Below are positions 19,319 to 28,864 of a DNA stretch of 64,000 nt, piece after piece. Made by a program: the position numbers and the translations under genes. The notes under the pieces are model-generated. The model saw only the letters and a program-made list of their open reading frames with translations. It was not told the origin of the DNA and ran no database searches. The stretch is from Dyella solisilvae (lineage in GTDB: Bacteria > Pseudomonadota > Gammaproteobacteria > Xanthomonadales > Rhodanobacteraceae). Numbering within the stretch: position 1 is the first letter of the stretch; the number at the start of each line of letters is the position of its first letter. The stretch covers positions 457,928 to 521,927 of the forward strand of contig NZ_QQSY01000002.1 of assembly GCF_003351225.1 (NCBI RefSeq). Reading direction: 5' to 3'.

Positions 19319-21012
19319 TTTCGCGCTCGCTCGATGTGCCGCTGGTCTCGCTGGTGCTCAGCGGCGGCTCGGCCTATTGGTTTGCCAACGGCGCCGAACT
19401 GCCGACCCACGACACGCGCGGCCTGCACCCGCTCTATCTCGAAGCCGCTCGCAGCCTGCACCCGCACATCGTGCCCGATACCCTGCTTGACGAACGCTTC
19501 CGTGGCGCGGCGCTCAACCTCGCGGCGGCGCCGGGACCCATCCGCTTCTTCGCGAGCGAGCCGGTATGCACGCTCACCGGCCAGCAGATCGGGGCGCTGT
19601 GCGTGATGGACGTGAAGCCGCGCGAAGCCCTGACCGAAGGCGAGCGGATGTCGCTGCGTGACGCCGCGTCACTGATCGGCGCCGGCGTGGTGCTGCGCAG
19701 CTACCTGGGACGCACCGATCCGGTCACCCAGCTGCCGCACCGCTTCGCCTTCTTCGACGACCTGCGCCGACAGTTGCACGATGGCGCGCCGCATGCCTGG
19801 GTGATCGCCATCGACGTGGCGCCGGTGCAGCGTTTCAACGCCTTCATACGCGCCATGGGCCACGCCTACGCGGACGAGTTGCTGCGCGCGGTGGCCAACC
19901 GCGCGCTCGCCTGGATCCCGCCCGGCACGCACCTGTATCAAGTCGGCGCCACTCGATTCGCCGCGGTGCTTCCGGCGCAGCATCTGATCGACGAGACGGA
20001 CCGGCTCGACGACCTGGTCGCACAGTTGCGTCGACCGTTCGATTGCCTCGGCATCCCGCTGACCATCCAGCCTGGCGTGGGCCTGCTGCAGATCGACGAA
20101 CGGCAGCTGCGCGGAGGCGATCCGCTGCGACTGGTGATGAACGCCTCGCACGCCGCACAGCGCAGCATTCGCGGCTGGGCGGTGTACGACCACCGCCAGG
20201 ACGATCAGCAACGGCAGGATTTTTTCCTGGTCACCGAGCTGGCCGCCGCGCTGACCGAGCGCGCCGAGCTGGACCTTCACTACCAGCCCCGGGTGGATCT
20301 CAACAGCGGGCGCTGCGTCAGTGTGGAGGCATTGGCGCGCTGGCATCACCCGACGCTGGGGACGATCCCGCCCAGCCTGTTCGTCGGCCTTGCCGAACGC
20401 GCCGGCCTGATGCACTCGCTGACCCAGTGGGTGCTGGAACATGGCATCGCCCAGCTCGCCGACTGGCGCCGGCAGGGACACGACTTCCGGCTTTCGCTCA
20501 ATGTCTCCAGCACCGACCTGGATGCTGACCTGGTCGGGCGTGTGTGTCAGGTCGCCGAACAGCACAAGATCGGGCTGGATGCGCTGGAGCTGGAGTTCAC
20601 CGAAAGCACCCTGATGGAACACAGCGCGACCAACCGCCGCCATCTCACTACCTTGCGCCAGTTGGGCGCCGGCATCGCGATCGATGATTTCGGCACTGGC
20701 TACAGCAACCTCGCCGCGCTGCGGCAGATGCCCGCCACCAGCCTGAAGATCGACCAGTCGTTCGTGCGCGACATGGGCGCCAGCCGCCATGACGAGGCGA
20801 TCGTCCGCTCGGTCGCCGAGCTGGGGCGAAGCCTGGGTTTTCGCGTGGTGGTGGAAGGCGTGGAAACCTCCCACCTGTACGACAGCGTGCTGGGCATGGC
20901 CTGTGACGAGGCGCAGGGCTTCCATATCGCCCGGCCGATGCCGGCAGAAGAACTGCCGGACTGGCTGGCCCGGCAATCCGGCCTGCCCTCGCGTCAGGCC
21001 AGCCGCGCGTAG
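19306..21012 (+). CDS. GAF-degenerate GGDEF-EAL cyclic-di-GMP phosphodiesterase
   Basis: The uninterrupted frame gives 568 residues from a GTG at 19306. A GAF-like sensor domain (about 1-130) is followed by a GGDEF-like domain whose signature is degenerate (VGATRFAAVL in place of GGDEF), and an EAL domain. The EAL domain retains the catalytic set: VEALARW, the Asn in LSLNVSS, Glu in LEFTEST, IDDFGTGYSN, the Lys in LKIDQSF, VVEGVET and AQGF. It should hydrolyse c-di-GMP, with the GGDEF half acting at most as a regulatory domain. The GTG start falls inside the GAF fold; a better start with a ribosome-binding site lies at 19178 in another frame, suggesting a one-base deletion. Confidence 0.85.
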   Translation: MVRLISRSLDVPLVSLVLSGGSAYWFANGAELPTHDTRGLHPLYLEAARSLHPHIVPDTLLDERFRGAALNLAAAPGPIRFFASEPVCTLTGQQIGALCVMDVKPREALTEGERMSLRDAASLIGAGVVLRSYLGRTDPVTQLPHRFAFFDDLRRQLHDGAPHAWVIAIDVAPVQRFNAFIRAMGHAYADELLRAVANRALAWIPPGTHLYQVGATRFAAVLPAQHLIDETDRLDDLVAQLRRPFDCLGIPLTIQPGVGLLQIDERQLRGGDPLRLVMNASHAAQRSIRGWAVYDHRQDDQQRQDFFLVTELAAALTERAELDLHYQPRVDLNSGRCVSVEALARWHHPTLGTIPPSLFVGLAERAGLMHSLTQWVLEHGIAQLADWRRQGHDFRLSLNVSSTDLDADLVGRVCQVAEQHKIGLDALELEFTESTLMEHSATNRRHLTTLRQLGAGIAIDDFGTGYSNLAALRQMPATSLKIDQSFVRDMGASRHDEAIVRSVAELGRSLGFRVVVEGVETSHLYDSVLGMACDEAQGFHIARPMPAEELPDWLARQSGLPSRQASRA

Positions 21013-21028
21013 AAGGGCCCCTCCTACC
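21012..21028. repeat. half-element of TGTAGGAGCGC family
   Basis: AGAAGGGCCCCTCCTAC overlaps the EAL stop codon and resembles the right arm of the larger palindromes. No matching left arm is nearby. Confidence 0.4.
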
Positions 21029-22700
21029 GTGGGTTGGCCAACGACTCCGCCATCGCATCACGCATCAGGTATTTCTGCACCTTGCCGGTGATGGTCATCG
21101 GAAACGAGTCGACGAATCGCACGTAGTGCGGCACCTTGAAGTAGGCCAGGTGGTGGCGGCAGTAATCCTGGATCTCCGCCTCAGTGGCCTGGCAGCCTTC
21201 GCGCAGGCGGACCCAGGCGCACACCTGCTCGCCGAACCTCGCATCCGGCACGCCGAACACCTGCACGTCCTGCACCTTGGGGTGCGTGTACAGGAATTCC
21301 TCGATCTCACGCGGATACACGTTCTCGCCGCCGCGGATGATCATGTCCTTCAGGCGCCCGACGATGGTGCAGTAACCATCGTCGTCGATCACCGCCAGAT
21401 CGCCGGTATGCATCCAGCCGGCTTCGTCGACAGCCTCGCGCGTGCGCGCCTCGTCTTCCCAATAGCCAAGCATCACCGAGTAGCCGCGCGTGCACAGTTC
21501 ACCGGGCGTCCCGCGCGGAATGAGTCGGCCGCCCTCGTCCACCAGCTTCACCTCAAGGTGCGGATGGATGCGTCCCACGCTGTCCACGCGCCGCTCCAGT
21601 GGATCATCGAGCGTGGTCTGGAAGCTCACCGGGCTGGTCTCCGTCATGCCATAGGCGATGGTGACCTCGCTCATGTGCATCTCGCCCACCACGCGTCGCA
21701 TCACTTCGATCGGGCACGGCGAGCCGGCCATGATGCCGGTGCGCAGCGAGCTGAGATCGAATTCCTTGAAGCGCGGATGCTCCAGCTCGGCGATGAACAT
21801 GGTGGGTACGCCGTGCAGGCCGGTGCAACGTTCCTCCTGCACCGCCTCCAGCGTCGACACCGCGTCGAAGCCCTCGCCCGGGATCACCATGCAGGCCCCG
21901 TGCGTGACGCAGGCCAGGTTGCCGAGCACCATGCCGAAGCAGTGGTAGAACGGCACGGGAATGCACAGCCGATCCTGCTCGGTAAGGCGCATCGCCTCGC
22001 CGATGAAGTAGCCGTTGTTGACGATGTTGTGATGCGTGAGCGTGGCGCCCTTGGGCGAGCCGGTCGTGCCGGAAGTGAACTGGATATTCACCGGGTCGTC
22101 GAAACCCAACGCTTGCTCCAGCGCGTGCAGTCGCGCGACCGCCTCGGCATTGCCGCATTCGGCCAGTTCACGCCACGCTCGCGTACCCGGCGCAGCGTCT
22201 TCATCGAGCAGGATCACTTCGCGCAATGCCGGAAGCCGGCTGCTGGCCAGGGCTCCCGGCGCGCAGACGTTCAGCTCCGGCGCCAGCTCCATCAGCAGGT
22301 CCAGGTAGTGCGATGCCTTGAAGCGACGGGGCAACACCAGCGCGCGACAGGAGACCTTGTTGAGCGCGTACTCCAGTTCGTGCAGGCGATAGGCGGGATT
22401 GATGTTGACCAGAATCAGCCCGGCTTTCGGCGCCGCGAACTGCAGCACCACCCACTCGGCGCGGTTGGGCGACCAGATGCCCACGCGGTCGCCTCGTTGC
22501 AGACCCAACGCCAGCAGACCGGCGGCCACCTGCTCGACCTGCGCATGGAACTCGCTGTAACTCAGGCGCACACCCTGCGAGCGAACCACCAGCGCCGGAC
22601 GTTCCGGATGCGCGGCGGCGATGCGATCGAGCAGCGATCCGACAGTGTCGCCCAGCAGCGGTTGCAAACTCACCCCGTTGACATAGCTTGCCGCGCGCAT
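21024..22700 (-). CDS. AMP-binding acyl-CoA synthetase
   Basis: A 558-residue member of the ANL adenylate-forming superfamily. It has the phosphate-binding loop [10 protein letters not shown] (209-218), the A5 motif YGMTETSP, the A7/A8 region [12 protein letters not shown] and [16 protein letters not shown], and the C-terminal catalytic lysine in TGKVQKY. It activates a carboxylic acid as acyl-AMP and then forms the CoA thioester; sequence resembles medium/long-chain acyl-CoA ligases, but chain length cannot be read. The start at 22700 removes an unconserved leader present in the longer frame to 22844. It is convergent with the EAL gene, 11 bp apart. Confidence 0.88.
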   Translation of the reverse strand: MRAASYVNGVSLQPLLGDTVGSLLDRIAAAHPERPALVVRSQGVRLSYSEFHAQVEQVAAGLLALGLQRGDRVGIWSPNRAEWVVLQFAAPKAGLILVNINPAYRLHELEYALNKVSCRALVLPRRFKASHYLDLLMELAPELNVCAPGALASSRLPALREVILLDEDAAPGTRAWRELAECGNAEAVARLHALEQALGFDDPVNIQFTSGTTGSPKGATLTHHNIVNNGYFIGEAMRLTEQDRLCIPVPFYHCFGMVLGNLACVTHGACMVIPGEGFDAVSTLEAVQEERCTGLHGVPTMFIAELEHPRFKEFDLSSLRTGIMAGSPCPIEVMRRVVGEMHMSEVTIAYGMTETSPVSFQTTLDDPLERRVDSVGRIHPHLEVKLVDEGGRLIPRGTPGELCTRGYSVMLGYWEDEARTREAVDEAGWMHTGDLAVIDDDGYCTIVGRLKDMIIRGGENVYPREIEEFLYTHPKVQDVQVFGVPDARFGEQVCAWVRLREGCQATEAEIQDYCRHHLAYFKVPHYVRFVDSFPMTITGKVQKYLMRDAMAESLANPR

Positions 22701-22835
22701 GGAACCATTCTCGAGGGTCGGCGCTCGAGCATAGCATCGGCCCCGTGAGCCCCCGATTTCGACCTTTGTCGGGGAGCGACGTGTGAGCTTGGGTCCTTGG
22801 GGGACGGGAGTATGGCCCCGGTGCGGCGGCCACAT

Positions 22836-22861
22836 TTCGCGCACAGGACGCCCTCCTGTAA
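22836..22861. repeat. half-element of TGTAGGAGCGC family
   Basis: The sequence TTCGCGCACAGGACGCCC then TCCTGTAA corresponds to one arm of the 9992 and 18523 elements. It lies in the spacer between the acyl-CoA synthetase and the amidohydrolase. Confidence 0.5.
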
Positions 22862-22912
22862 ATGGTGGCGGGTAGCGCGCTAGGATCAGGCTTCGTTCCG
22901 CGGAGAGACCTC

Positions 22913-24208
22913 ATGCGCCTGCACACCCTCGCCTTTGCCATGACCACCGCCCTGGCCGGCGCCGCCCACGCCGCCGACACCACCCAGCTCGTGCAGGGCG
23001 AGCTTCCGCAGGTCACCGCGTGGCGCCGCGACATCCACCAGCATCCGGAACTCAGCAACCGCGAGACGCGCACCGCGGCGCTGGTCGCCGCGCAACTGAA
23101 AAAGCTGGGCCTGGAAGTGCATACCGGCATCGCGCACACCGGCGTCGTCGGCATTCTCAAGGGTGGCAAGCCCGGGCCGAAACTGGCCATCCGCGCCGAC
23201 ATGGACGCGCTGCCGGTCACCGAGCAAGTGGACCTCCCGTTTGCCTCCAAGGCGATGGGCGAGTACCGCGGCAAGCCCACCGGCGTGATGCACGCCTGCG
23301 GTCACGACGCGCATACCGCCATGCTGCTCGGCCTGGCCACCGTGCTGGCCGGCATGAAGAAGGATCTGCCGGGTGAAGTGATGTTCGTGTTCCAGCCCGC
23401 GGAAGAAGGCGCTCCCGCCGGCGAGCAGGGCGGCGCCTCGCTAATGCTCAAGGAGGGCGTGTTCCGTGACTTCAAGCCGGATGCGATGTTCGGCATGCAC
23501 GTGGTCAGCTCGCTCAACACCGGCACGGTGGCGGTGCGCCCGGGTCCGACCATGGCCGGCTCGGACTGGTTCAAGCTGGTGGTGCATGGACGCCAGACCC
23601 ACGGCGCGATGCCGTGGAACGGCGTCGATCCGATCGTCACCGCGGCCGAGATCATCAATGACGCGCAGACCATCGTCAGCCGCAAGCTCAACATCGGCGA
23701 GCTGCCGGCGGTGCTGAGCTTCGGCATCATCGAAGGCGGCAGCCGCTACAACATCGTGCCCGACCAGGTGGAACTGCAGGGCACGCTGCGCACCTTCGAC
23801 ACGGCGATGCGCCAGCAGGCGTTCGACAGCCTGAGAGGCATCGCCGAACACGTCGCCGCCGCCAACGGCGCCACCGTCGACGCGCAGATCCCGGTGGGCG
23901 ACAGCAACCCCGTGCTGGTCAACGACCCGGCGCTTGCCGCGCGCGTACGCACCAGCATCGGCAAGGCCATTGGCAACGAGCACGTGATCGAAGCCAAGCC
24001 CTGGATGGCCTCCGAAGACTTCGCCTACTTCGCCCGTGAAGTACCCAGCGTGTACTTCTTCGTCGGCTCCACCCCGGTCGGCCAGGACGCCTCCAAGGCG
24101 CCCGCCAACCACTCGCCGAAATTCTTCATGGACGAAGGCGCCCTGAAGATCGGCATGGAGTCGATGCTGCAGGCGACGCTGGACTACCTCAACACGCCGG
24201 CTACCTGA
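22913..24208 (+). CDS. exported M20-family amidohydrolase
   Basis: A 431-residue peptidase M20D-type amidohydrolase with a signal peptide (residues 1-20, cleavage near AHA-AD), hence periplasmic. Metal-site motifs are DIHQHPEL (40-47), MHACGHDAH (126-134) and QPAEEGAP (161-168), with a dimerisation insert after TMAGSDWFKLVVHGRQTHGA. Family members cleave N-acyl amino acids such as hippurate or IAA conjugates, or dipeptides. The ATG at 22913 has GGAGA at 22902-22906; the earlier in-frame start at 22862 is inferior. The gene is monocistronic. Confidence 0.88.
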   Translation: MRLHTLAFAMTTALAGAAHAADTTQLVQGELPQVTAWRRDIHQHPELSNRETRTAALVAAQLKKLGLEVHTGIAHTGVVGILKGGKPGPKLAIRADMDALPVTEQVDLPFASKAMGEYRGKPTGVMHACGHDAHTAMLLGLATVLAGMKKDLPGEVMFVFQPAEEGAPAGEQGGASLMLKEGVFRDFKPDAMFGMHVVSSLNTGTVAVRPGPTMAGSDWFKLVVHGRQTHGAMPWNGVDPIVTAAEIINDAQTIVSRKLNIGELPAVLSFGIIEGGSRYNIVPDQVELQGTLRTFDTAMRQQAFDSLRGIAEHVAAANGATVDAQIPVGDSNPVLVNDPALAARVRTSIGKAIGNEHVIEAKPWMASEDFAYFAREVPSVYFFVGSTPVGQDASKAPANHSPKFFMDEGALKIGMESMLQATLDYLNTPAT

Positions 24209-24508
24209 GCGGCGCTGAGCCAGGCCGTTGGCCAGCACGTCATCACGCGAGCGATCCCGCTCCCAGAGAGATCGCTTCGTCGTTTGAGGATGCGTTTCGC
24301 GTACGACTGAGACTGGCTCGAATCCCGCAGCGAAAGCCTGTGTCCGCCACGGACCCTCTTCGGCGTGCCGACAGCAAGAGCCGATGTAGCGGAGCCACAT
24401 CCCGTTCCGTCAGGCACATACCCCCACGTATTGCGCTGGCCTCCCAGAAACGCGATCTTTGCTCCTCTGACGGCACCGCCGTCCTGGCCGTTCCCAAGAG
24501 ATGACTCG
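24209..24508. other. intergenic region before the glycan locus
   Basis: About 300 bp with no supported gene. It should contain the promoter of the glycosyltransferase fusion gene, but I could not pick a convincing one. The base composition is a little less GC-rich than upstream. Confidence 0.45.
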
Positions 24509-26932
24509 ATGATTCGATGGCGCCGTGACCGCATCCGCTCCGCGACTGACGGAGAAGCTGTGGAAGGAGTGGTTGATGGCCTGGTCGATGGCAACCTGCG
24601 TGGCTGGGCCTGGTTTCCGGGCAGTCCGGATGCCGTGGCGCGTGTCGCCATCCAGGACGGCAACGAAGTATTGGCGGAAGTAGAGGCGAGCGAATTCCGA
24701 AGCGACCTGGCCGCAGCGGGCAAGCGTGGTGGCCACTGTGCGTTCTTGATCCCGTTGCCACCCATGCCAGACGGCGGCGCCTCTCTTACCGTTGTGGTCG
24801 GCACGCGTGGTGGCAAGCACGAGTTGCCTGGTAGCCCGGTGACCGTGGTGCCCCGTCAAGGTTCCATTCAAACCAACGACATGCCCGACGTGTTGCCCGT
24901 GCCGCTGGGCACGGATCGGCTGCGCGGATCGCTCGACGCCTGCGGTCCCTCCCGCATTCGCGGATGGGCGCATTGGCTTGACGCAACGACGCATCCGGTG
25001 ACGTTGCGGCTGCTGGAGGGCGAGCGCGAATGGATGCGCTTCGAGGCCAGTCAGTGGCGGGTGGATCTTGCCGGATTGCGCGATGGCGATGGCAGCTGCG
25101 GATTCGACCTGCCGTTGCCGGAAGCGCTGGGTGACGGCCAACTGCATATGCTGGAGCTTCGCGTGCTCGACGACGACAGCTCGCCGCTGCCGGGGCCCAT
25201 CCGCGTCAGGGTAGCGACAGCGAATATGCCAGCCAGCGCCAAGGCCCGTCGCAACCCCAATCCACTCAAGCGTGGCGCAGGCGGCGGGGCGATCACGCTT
25301 TCGGTGATCGTCAACTTCTACAACATGCCACGCGAGGCTGCACGCACGCTCACCTCGCTTAGCCGACGCTATCAGACCGATATCGACGACCTCGACTACG
25401 AGGTGCTGTGCATCGACAACGGCTCGCAGCCACCACTGGACCCGGAGTGGATTTCCAGCTTCGGTCCAGAATTTCGCCTGATACGCCCTTCCCGCCTGCA
25501 TCCCTCACCGTGCGGCGCCATCAACGAGGCGGCGCTGCAGGCCAGGGGGCGCTATCTCGCCGTGATGATCGACGGAGCGCATTTGCTGACGCCGGGCGTC
25601 TTCCGCGAAGCGCGGCAGGCCTGGCGCGAGCATGTCGGCGCCGTGGTCGCCGTGCGTCATTGGTTCATCGGCGGCGATCAGCGTTGGCTGGCCATGTCCG
25701 GCTACAGCCGCGAGCAGGAAGACCGTCTGTTCGACCGCATCCGCTGGCCTAGCAACGGCTACGAACTGTTCCGCATCGGTGCGCCGATCGGCGAAAACCC
25801 GGAACCATGGTTCGACAACCTAGCCGAGAGCAACTGCCTGATGTTGCCCACGGCACTGTACGACAACCTTGGAGGCATTGACGAAGCGTTCGACGAGGGC
25901 GGCGGGGGCTTCGCCAACCTGGACTTGTGCCGCCGTGCCAGCGAGATGGCCGAGGGCCCGCTGGTGTCGCTGATCGGCGAAGCGAGCTTCCACCAGTACC
26001 ACGGCGGCACCACCACCAATGTGGACGACGACGCAAAGGATGTGCGCGTGCGCAGCTACGCCCGCGCTTACCGAACGCTGCGCGGCGAGGAATTCAACTG
26101 CATCCATCGCTCGCAACTCCAGTTCCGGGGCCATGTACCTTCGGAGTGTGCCATTGGGGTGCGTCAGCGCGTGCTGCTGCCGATGCGGCTGGAGGTCACT
26201 GAAAAGGTTCGGCGCGCCCAGTTGGCGGTGCATTTCGACGATGGCGCCCAAGCCTACCTGCAATCGGTTTACGGCGAGGCAGGTCTGCACCACGAAGTCA
26301 GCTGGCTCGGGCAGCCCGTGGGCGTGGCTCCCGCGGATATGAGCAGCCTGCAAGAAATCATTCATGAAGTGCGCCCTGACGCCGTGATCGCGGTGGGGGC
26401 GAAGAGCGGATTGGTGCGGTTCGTTGCGAACGTGCTTCAGGCTGCTGGCGCCGAAGGCACACGCGTCCTGTGCATCCAGTCATCCCACCCCTCAACGCCG
26501 TCCGTGGGCGTCACCTCCTTGCAAGGCGCACCCAATGATCCAGGCGTGCTCGCGACGGTGCGCAACTGGACAGGGTTGGCCGAGTCGGTGCTCGTCCTGT
26601 TCGCGGCCGAGCCCGCCGGCCATTTCACCAGGGAGGCGTTGCAAGCCTATGGCGCACTCGTCTCTCACCGTTCCTACCTGGTCTGCCTTGGCACGTTGTT
26701 CGGTCAGCCCTGGCTGGGTTATTCGCGGCGCCAGCATCTGCGCACCGTGCAGGACTTCGTCGACGGCGAGCGTGCTTTCGTGATCGATTCCAGCCGCGAG
26801 CGCCAATGGCTCAGCACCTGTCCTTCCGGCTATCTGCGCAAGGTTGGCGCCGCGATCACTGCGTCCAGCTGCGACCCGGCGCTCGACGACATTAATCTCG
26901 GGGCATTCGCTTCTTGGGAGATCTCCGCATGA
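24509..26932 (+). CDS. glycosyltransferase fused to CmcI-like domain
   Basis: An 807-residue protein with at least three parts. Residues 20-120 and 135-235 are two related beta-rich modules, each with an RGWA motif (31-34 and 151-154). Residues 263-500 form a GT-A glycosyltransferase domain starting ITLSVIVNFYNMPREA; the usual DxD position reads MIDGAH, with one aspartate. Residues 595-790 resemble the cephalosporin-hydroxylase (CmcI)-like fold: SLQEIIHEVRPDAVIAVGAK, in which the usual ETG-x-GGS-type SAM loop is altered. It probably transfers a sugar to a surface glycan, and the C-terminal part may methylate it. The ATG at 24509 begins after a non-conserved leader. It overlaps the next gene by ATGA. 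Confidence 0.8.
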   Translation: MIRWRRDRIRSATDGEAVEGVVDGLVDGNLRGWAWFPGSPDAVARVAIQDGNEVLAEVEASEFRSDLAAAGKRGGHCAFLIPLPPMPDGGASLTVVVGTRGGKHELPGSPVTVVPRQGSIQTNDMPDVLPVPLGTDRLRGSLDACGPSRIRGWAHWLDATTHPVTLRLLEGEREWMRFEASQWRVDLAGLRDGDGSCGFDLPLPEALGDGQLHMLELRVLDDDSSPLPGPIRVRVATANMPASAKARRNPNPLKRGAGGGAITLSVIVNFYNMPREAARTLTSLSRRYQTDIDDLDYEVLCIDNGSQPPLDPEWISSFGPEFRLIRPSRLHPSPCGAINEAALQARGRYLAVMIDGAHLLTPGVFREARQAWREHVGAVVAVRHWFIGGDQRWLAMSGYSREQEDRLFDRIRWPSNGYELFRIGAPIGENPEPWFDNLAESNCLMLPTALYDNLGGIDEAFDEGGGGFANLDLCRRASEMAEGPLVSLIGEASFHQYHGGTTTNVDDDAKDVRVRSYARAYRTLRGEEFNCIHRSQLQFRGHVPSECAIGVRQRVLLPMRLEVTEKVRRAQLAVHFDDGAQAYLQSVYGEAGLHHEVSWLGQPVGVAPADMSSLQEIIHEVRPDAVIAVGAKSGLVRFVANVLQAAGAEGTRVLCIQSSHPSTPSVGVTSLQGAPNDPGVLATVRNWTGLAESVLVLFAAEPAGHFTREALQAYGALVSHRSYLVCLGTLFGQPWLGYSRRQHLRTVQDFVDGERAFVIDSSRERQWLSTCPSGYLRKVGAAITASSCDPALDDINLGAFASWEISA

Positions 26933-27822
26933 ACCGCTTCTGGCACCGCTACCTCAAGCCCCTGATCGACACCGCGCAGCCGCACCAACTCATCGAGATC
27001 GGCGCCGACCGCGGCTGGAACACGCGCAACATCCTCACGTATTGCCGCCAGACCGGTGCGCGTGCCGACATCATTGATCCCGCACCCCAGGCCAGCCTGC
27101 ACCAGGTGCTTGCCGACTTCGGACCCGCCGAATATCGCTATCACCCGCTCAAGAGCGTGGCGGCGATTCCCCAGCTGGATACTCCAGACCTGGCGCTCAT
27201 CGATGGCGACCACAACTGGGCCACGGTTTACAGCGAACTCACCCTGCTGCAGGCGCGCGCCGAACAGCAGAATCTGCCCCCGCCGATTGTGCTCGGTCAC
27301 GACGTGGCATGGCCGTACGCGCGACGCGACATGTACTACAACCCCGACGACCTGGATGCCTCCCAGAAGCACGCCCACGCGTATATGGGCATGCTGCCCG
27401 GTGTGAACGAACTGGTCGAGCAGGGTATGAACGGCGTGCTTGCCAACGCGCTCCACGAAGGCGGCCCACGCAACGGCGTACTCACCGCCTACGAGGACTA
27501 CATCGAAAGCTCGGGCATCGACTACACGTTTCGCAAACTGCCGTTCTTCAACGGCTTGGGCATCCTGGTTCCGGCGGCGCGTATGACGCCGAGGCTGCAG
27601 GCGCTGATCGACAGCTTCTTCACGGCTGAAAGCCTGCAAGAAGCGTGCATGGCGATCGAGGCCGACAGCATGCACCTGCGCGCCATTCTCACCCAGACCG
27701 AATCTTGCCTCACCCGCCGCACGGCAGCGTTGGAGCGCGCGCGCGAAGCCATTGATCTACAGCGCCAGCGCATTCTGGAACTGGAGCGACTGCTGGCCGC
27801 ACGCGCGAGCACACCAGCCTGA
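26929..27822 (+). CDS. class I methyltransferase with coiled-coil tail
   Basis: A 297-residue cytoplasmic protein of the Methyltransf_24 type. The SAM-binding motif is LIEIGADRGWNT (21-32) and a second motif is LALIDGDHNWATV (88-100). Family relatives methylate sugars in glycan clusters. Residues 245-295 form a heptad-rich coiled coil (RTAALERAREAIDLQRQRIL and following). Start and upstream stop share ATGA, so translation is coupled to the GT fusion. It ends 4 bp from the convergent dioxygenase gene. Confidence 0.8.
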   Translation: MNRFWHRYLKPLIDTAQPHQLIEIGADRGWNTRNILTYCRQTGARADIIDPAPQASLHQVLADFGPAEYRYHPLKSVAAIPQLDTPDLALIDGDHNWATVYSELTLLQARAEQQNLPPPIVLGHDVAWPYARRDMYYNPDDLDASQKHAHAYMGMLPGVNELVEQGMNGVLANALHEGGPRNGVLTAYEDYIESSGIDYTFRKLPFFNGLGILVPAARMTPRLQALIDSFFTAESLQEACMAIEADSMHLRAILTQTESCLTRRTAALERAREAIDLQRQRILELERLLAARASTPA

Positions 27823-27826
27823 TGCC

Positions 27827-28861
27827 TCACAGGCGCAGCGGCACCTGCTGCGCCGGATACGCTGACGGCGCGAAGAACCACGATTCGATGGCATAGCGGT
27901 CCTTGCTGATGCCAACGGGCACGCCAGTGCGATGCAGGAACAAATGGTCAAACAGCATGGCATCTCCGGGAGCAAAGCGTGGACTCACGGTGGCCAGGCC
28001 TTCGGCGGCCTCCTGCACCATGCCCGGGCCGACGGACCAACTGAAGTTCGCACCATGCGTGCCGGTCGGCAGCACGCGCGACAGGCGCCTGGGCAGCAGT
28101 TCCAAGCCCGAGGCGTCTTTGCCACAGTGCGAGAGGCTCAGCCATAGATTGACGCTCCGAATGTGCTCGCCCATAAAGGCGCCGTCCTGGTGCCAGTCAG
28201 CCTCGCACTGCGTGGAAGGCACGCAGCGCAAAGTCGACTTGCCCACCGACAACATGGGGCGTTCGCCAAAGTAACCGGCGATCACGTCAATTAGGCCGCG
28301 CTCCTCGAACAGGCGAGTAACCTCATGTAACAGGCGCGGCGAATCGGCGGTCCAGACGCCCCCGGCGCCCTCGATCCAGTCGCGAGCCATGGCAAGATCG
28401 CAGCCGTCGTGCAAGGGTAGACGCGCATACCACGGCGAGGGAAATTCGCCTTGACCCTGCATGCGCCATGCGGCGCAAGCGTCAATTGCATGGCGAATGC
28501 CTTCGGCCAATGCCTCAGCGTGCGAAACAGCGAGCAATCCACGCACCAGAAGCGCACCGTGGTGCTGGATCCCCGCGGCTAGCGTACGCGCATCTAATTC
28601 GTCGGCTGCGATTTCCGGAACTCCGACACAGTCGGCAAACGGATCGGGCCATGCATCAAACTTTGCTTCGGCTGCACTTGGTTGCGGCGGATGCTGGACA
28701 TAGGCCAAGTAACGACACTCAGCCAGGAGTCGCTCCAGCTGCACGTCGCTACCCTGCTTCAGTTGAGCCACGAGCAAGTCGATGGCATCGTCATGACGAT
28801 GCTGCTGCATAAGCCATCGAGCGTGGGCGAAAGCAGGTTTCACTACTTCATCAACTCCCAT
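27827..28861 (-). CDS. PhyH-family Fe(II)/2-oxoglutarate dioxygenase
   Basis: A 344-residue protein whose C-terminal two thirds are a phytanoyl-CoA-dioxygenase-like domain. The iron ligands are H224 and D226 (ADWHQDGAFMG) and H310 (LFDHLFLHRTG); R322 (KDRYAIESWF) would hold 2-oxoglutarate. Residues 1-60 are helical, with a possible short TPR-like repeat (AIDLLVAQLKQGSDVQLERL). It is the last gene of the seven-gene surface-glycan operon, 3 bp after GSCFA. Hydroxylation of a sugar or acyl substituent is inferred from context. Confidence 0.82.
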   Translation of the reverse strand: MGVDEVVKPAFAHARWLMQQHRHDDAIDLLVAQLKQGSDVQLERLLAECRYLAYVQHPPQPSAAEAKFDAWPDPFADCVGVPEIAADELDARTLAAGIQHHGALLVRGLLAVSHAEALAEGIRHAIDACAAWRMQGQGEFPSPWYARLPLHDGCDLAMARDWIEGAGGVWTADSPRLLHEVTRLFEERGLIDVIAGYFGERPMLSVGKSTLRCVPSTQCEADWHQDGAFMGEHIRSVNLWLSLSHCGKDASGLELLPRRLSRVLPTGTHGANFSWSVGPGMVQEAAEGLATVSPRFAPGDAMLFDHLFLHRTGVPVGISKDRYAIESWFFAPSAYPAQQVPLRL

Positions 28862-28864
28862 GGA

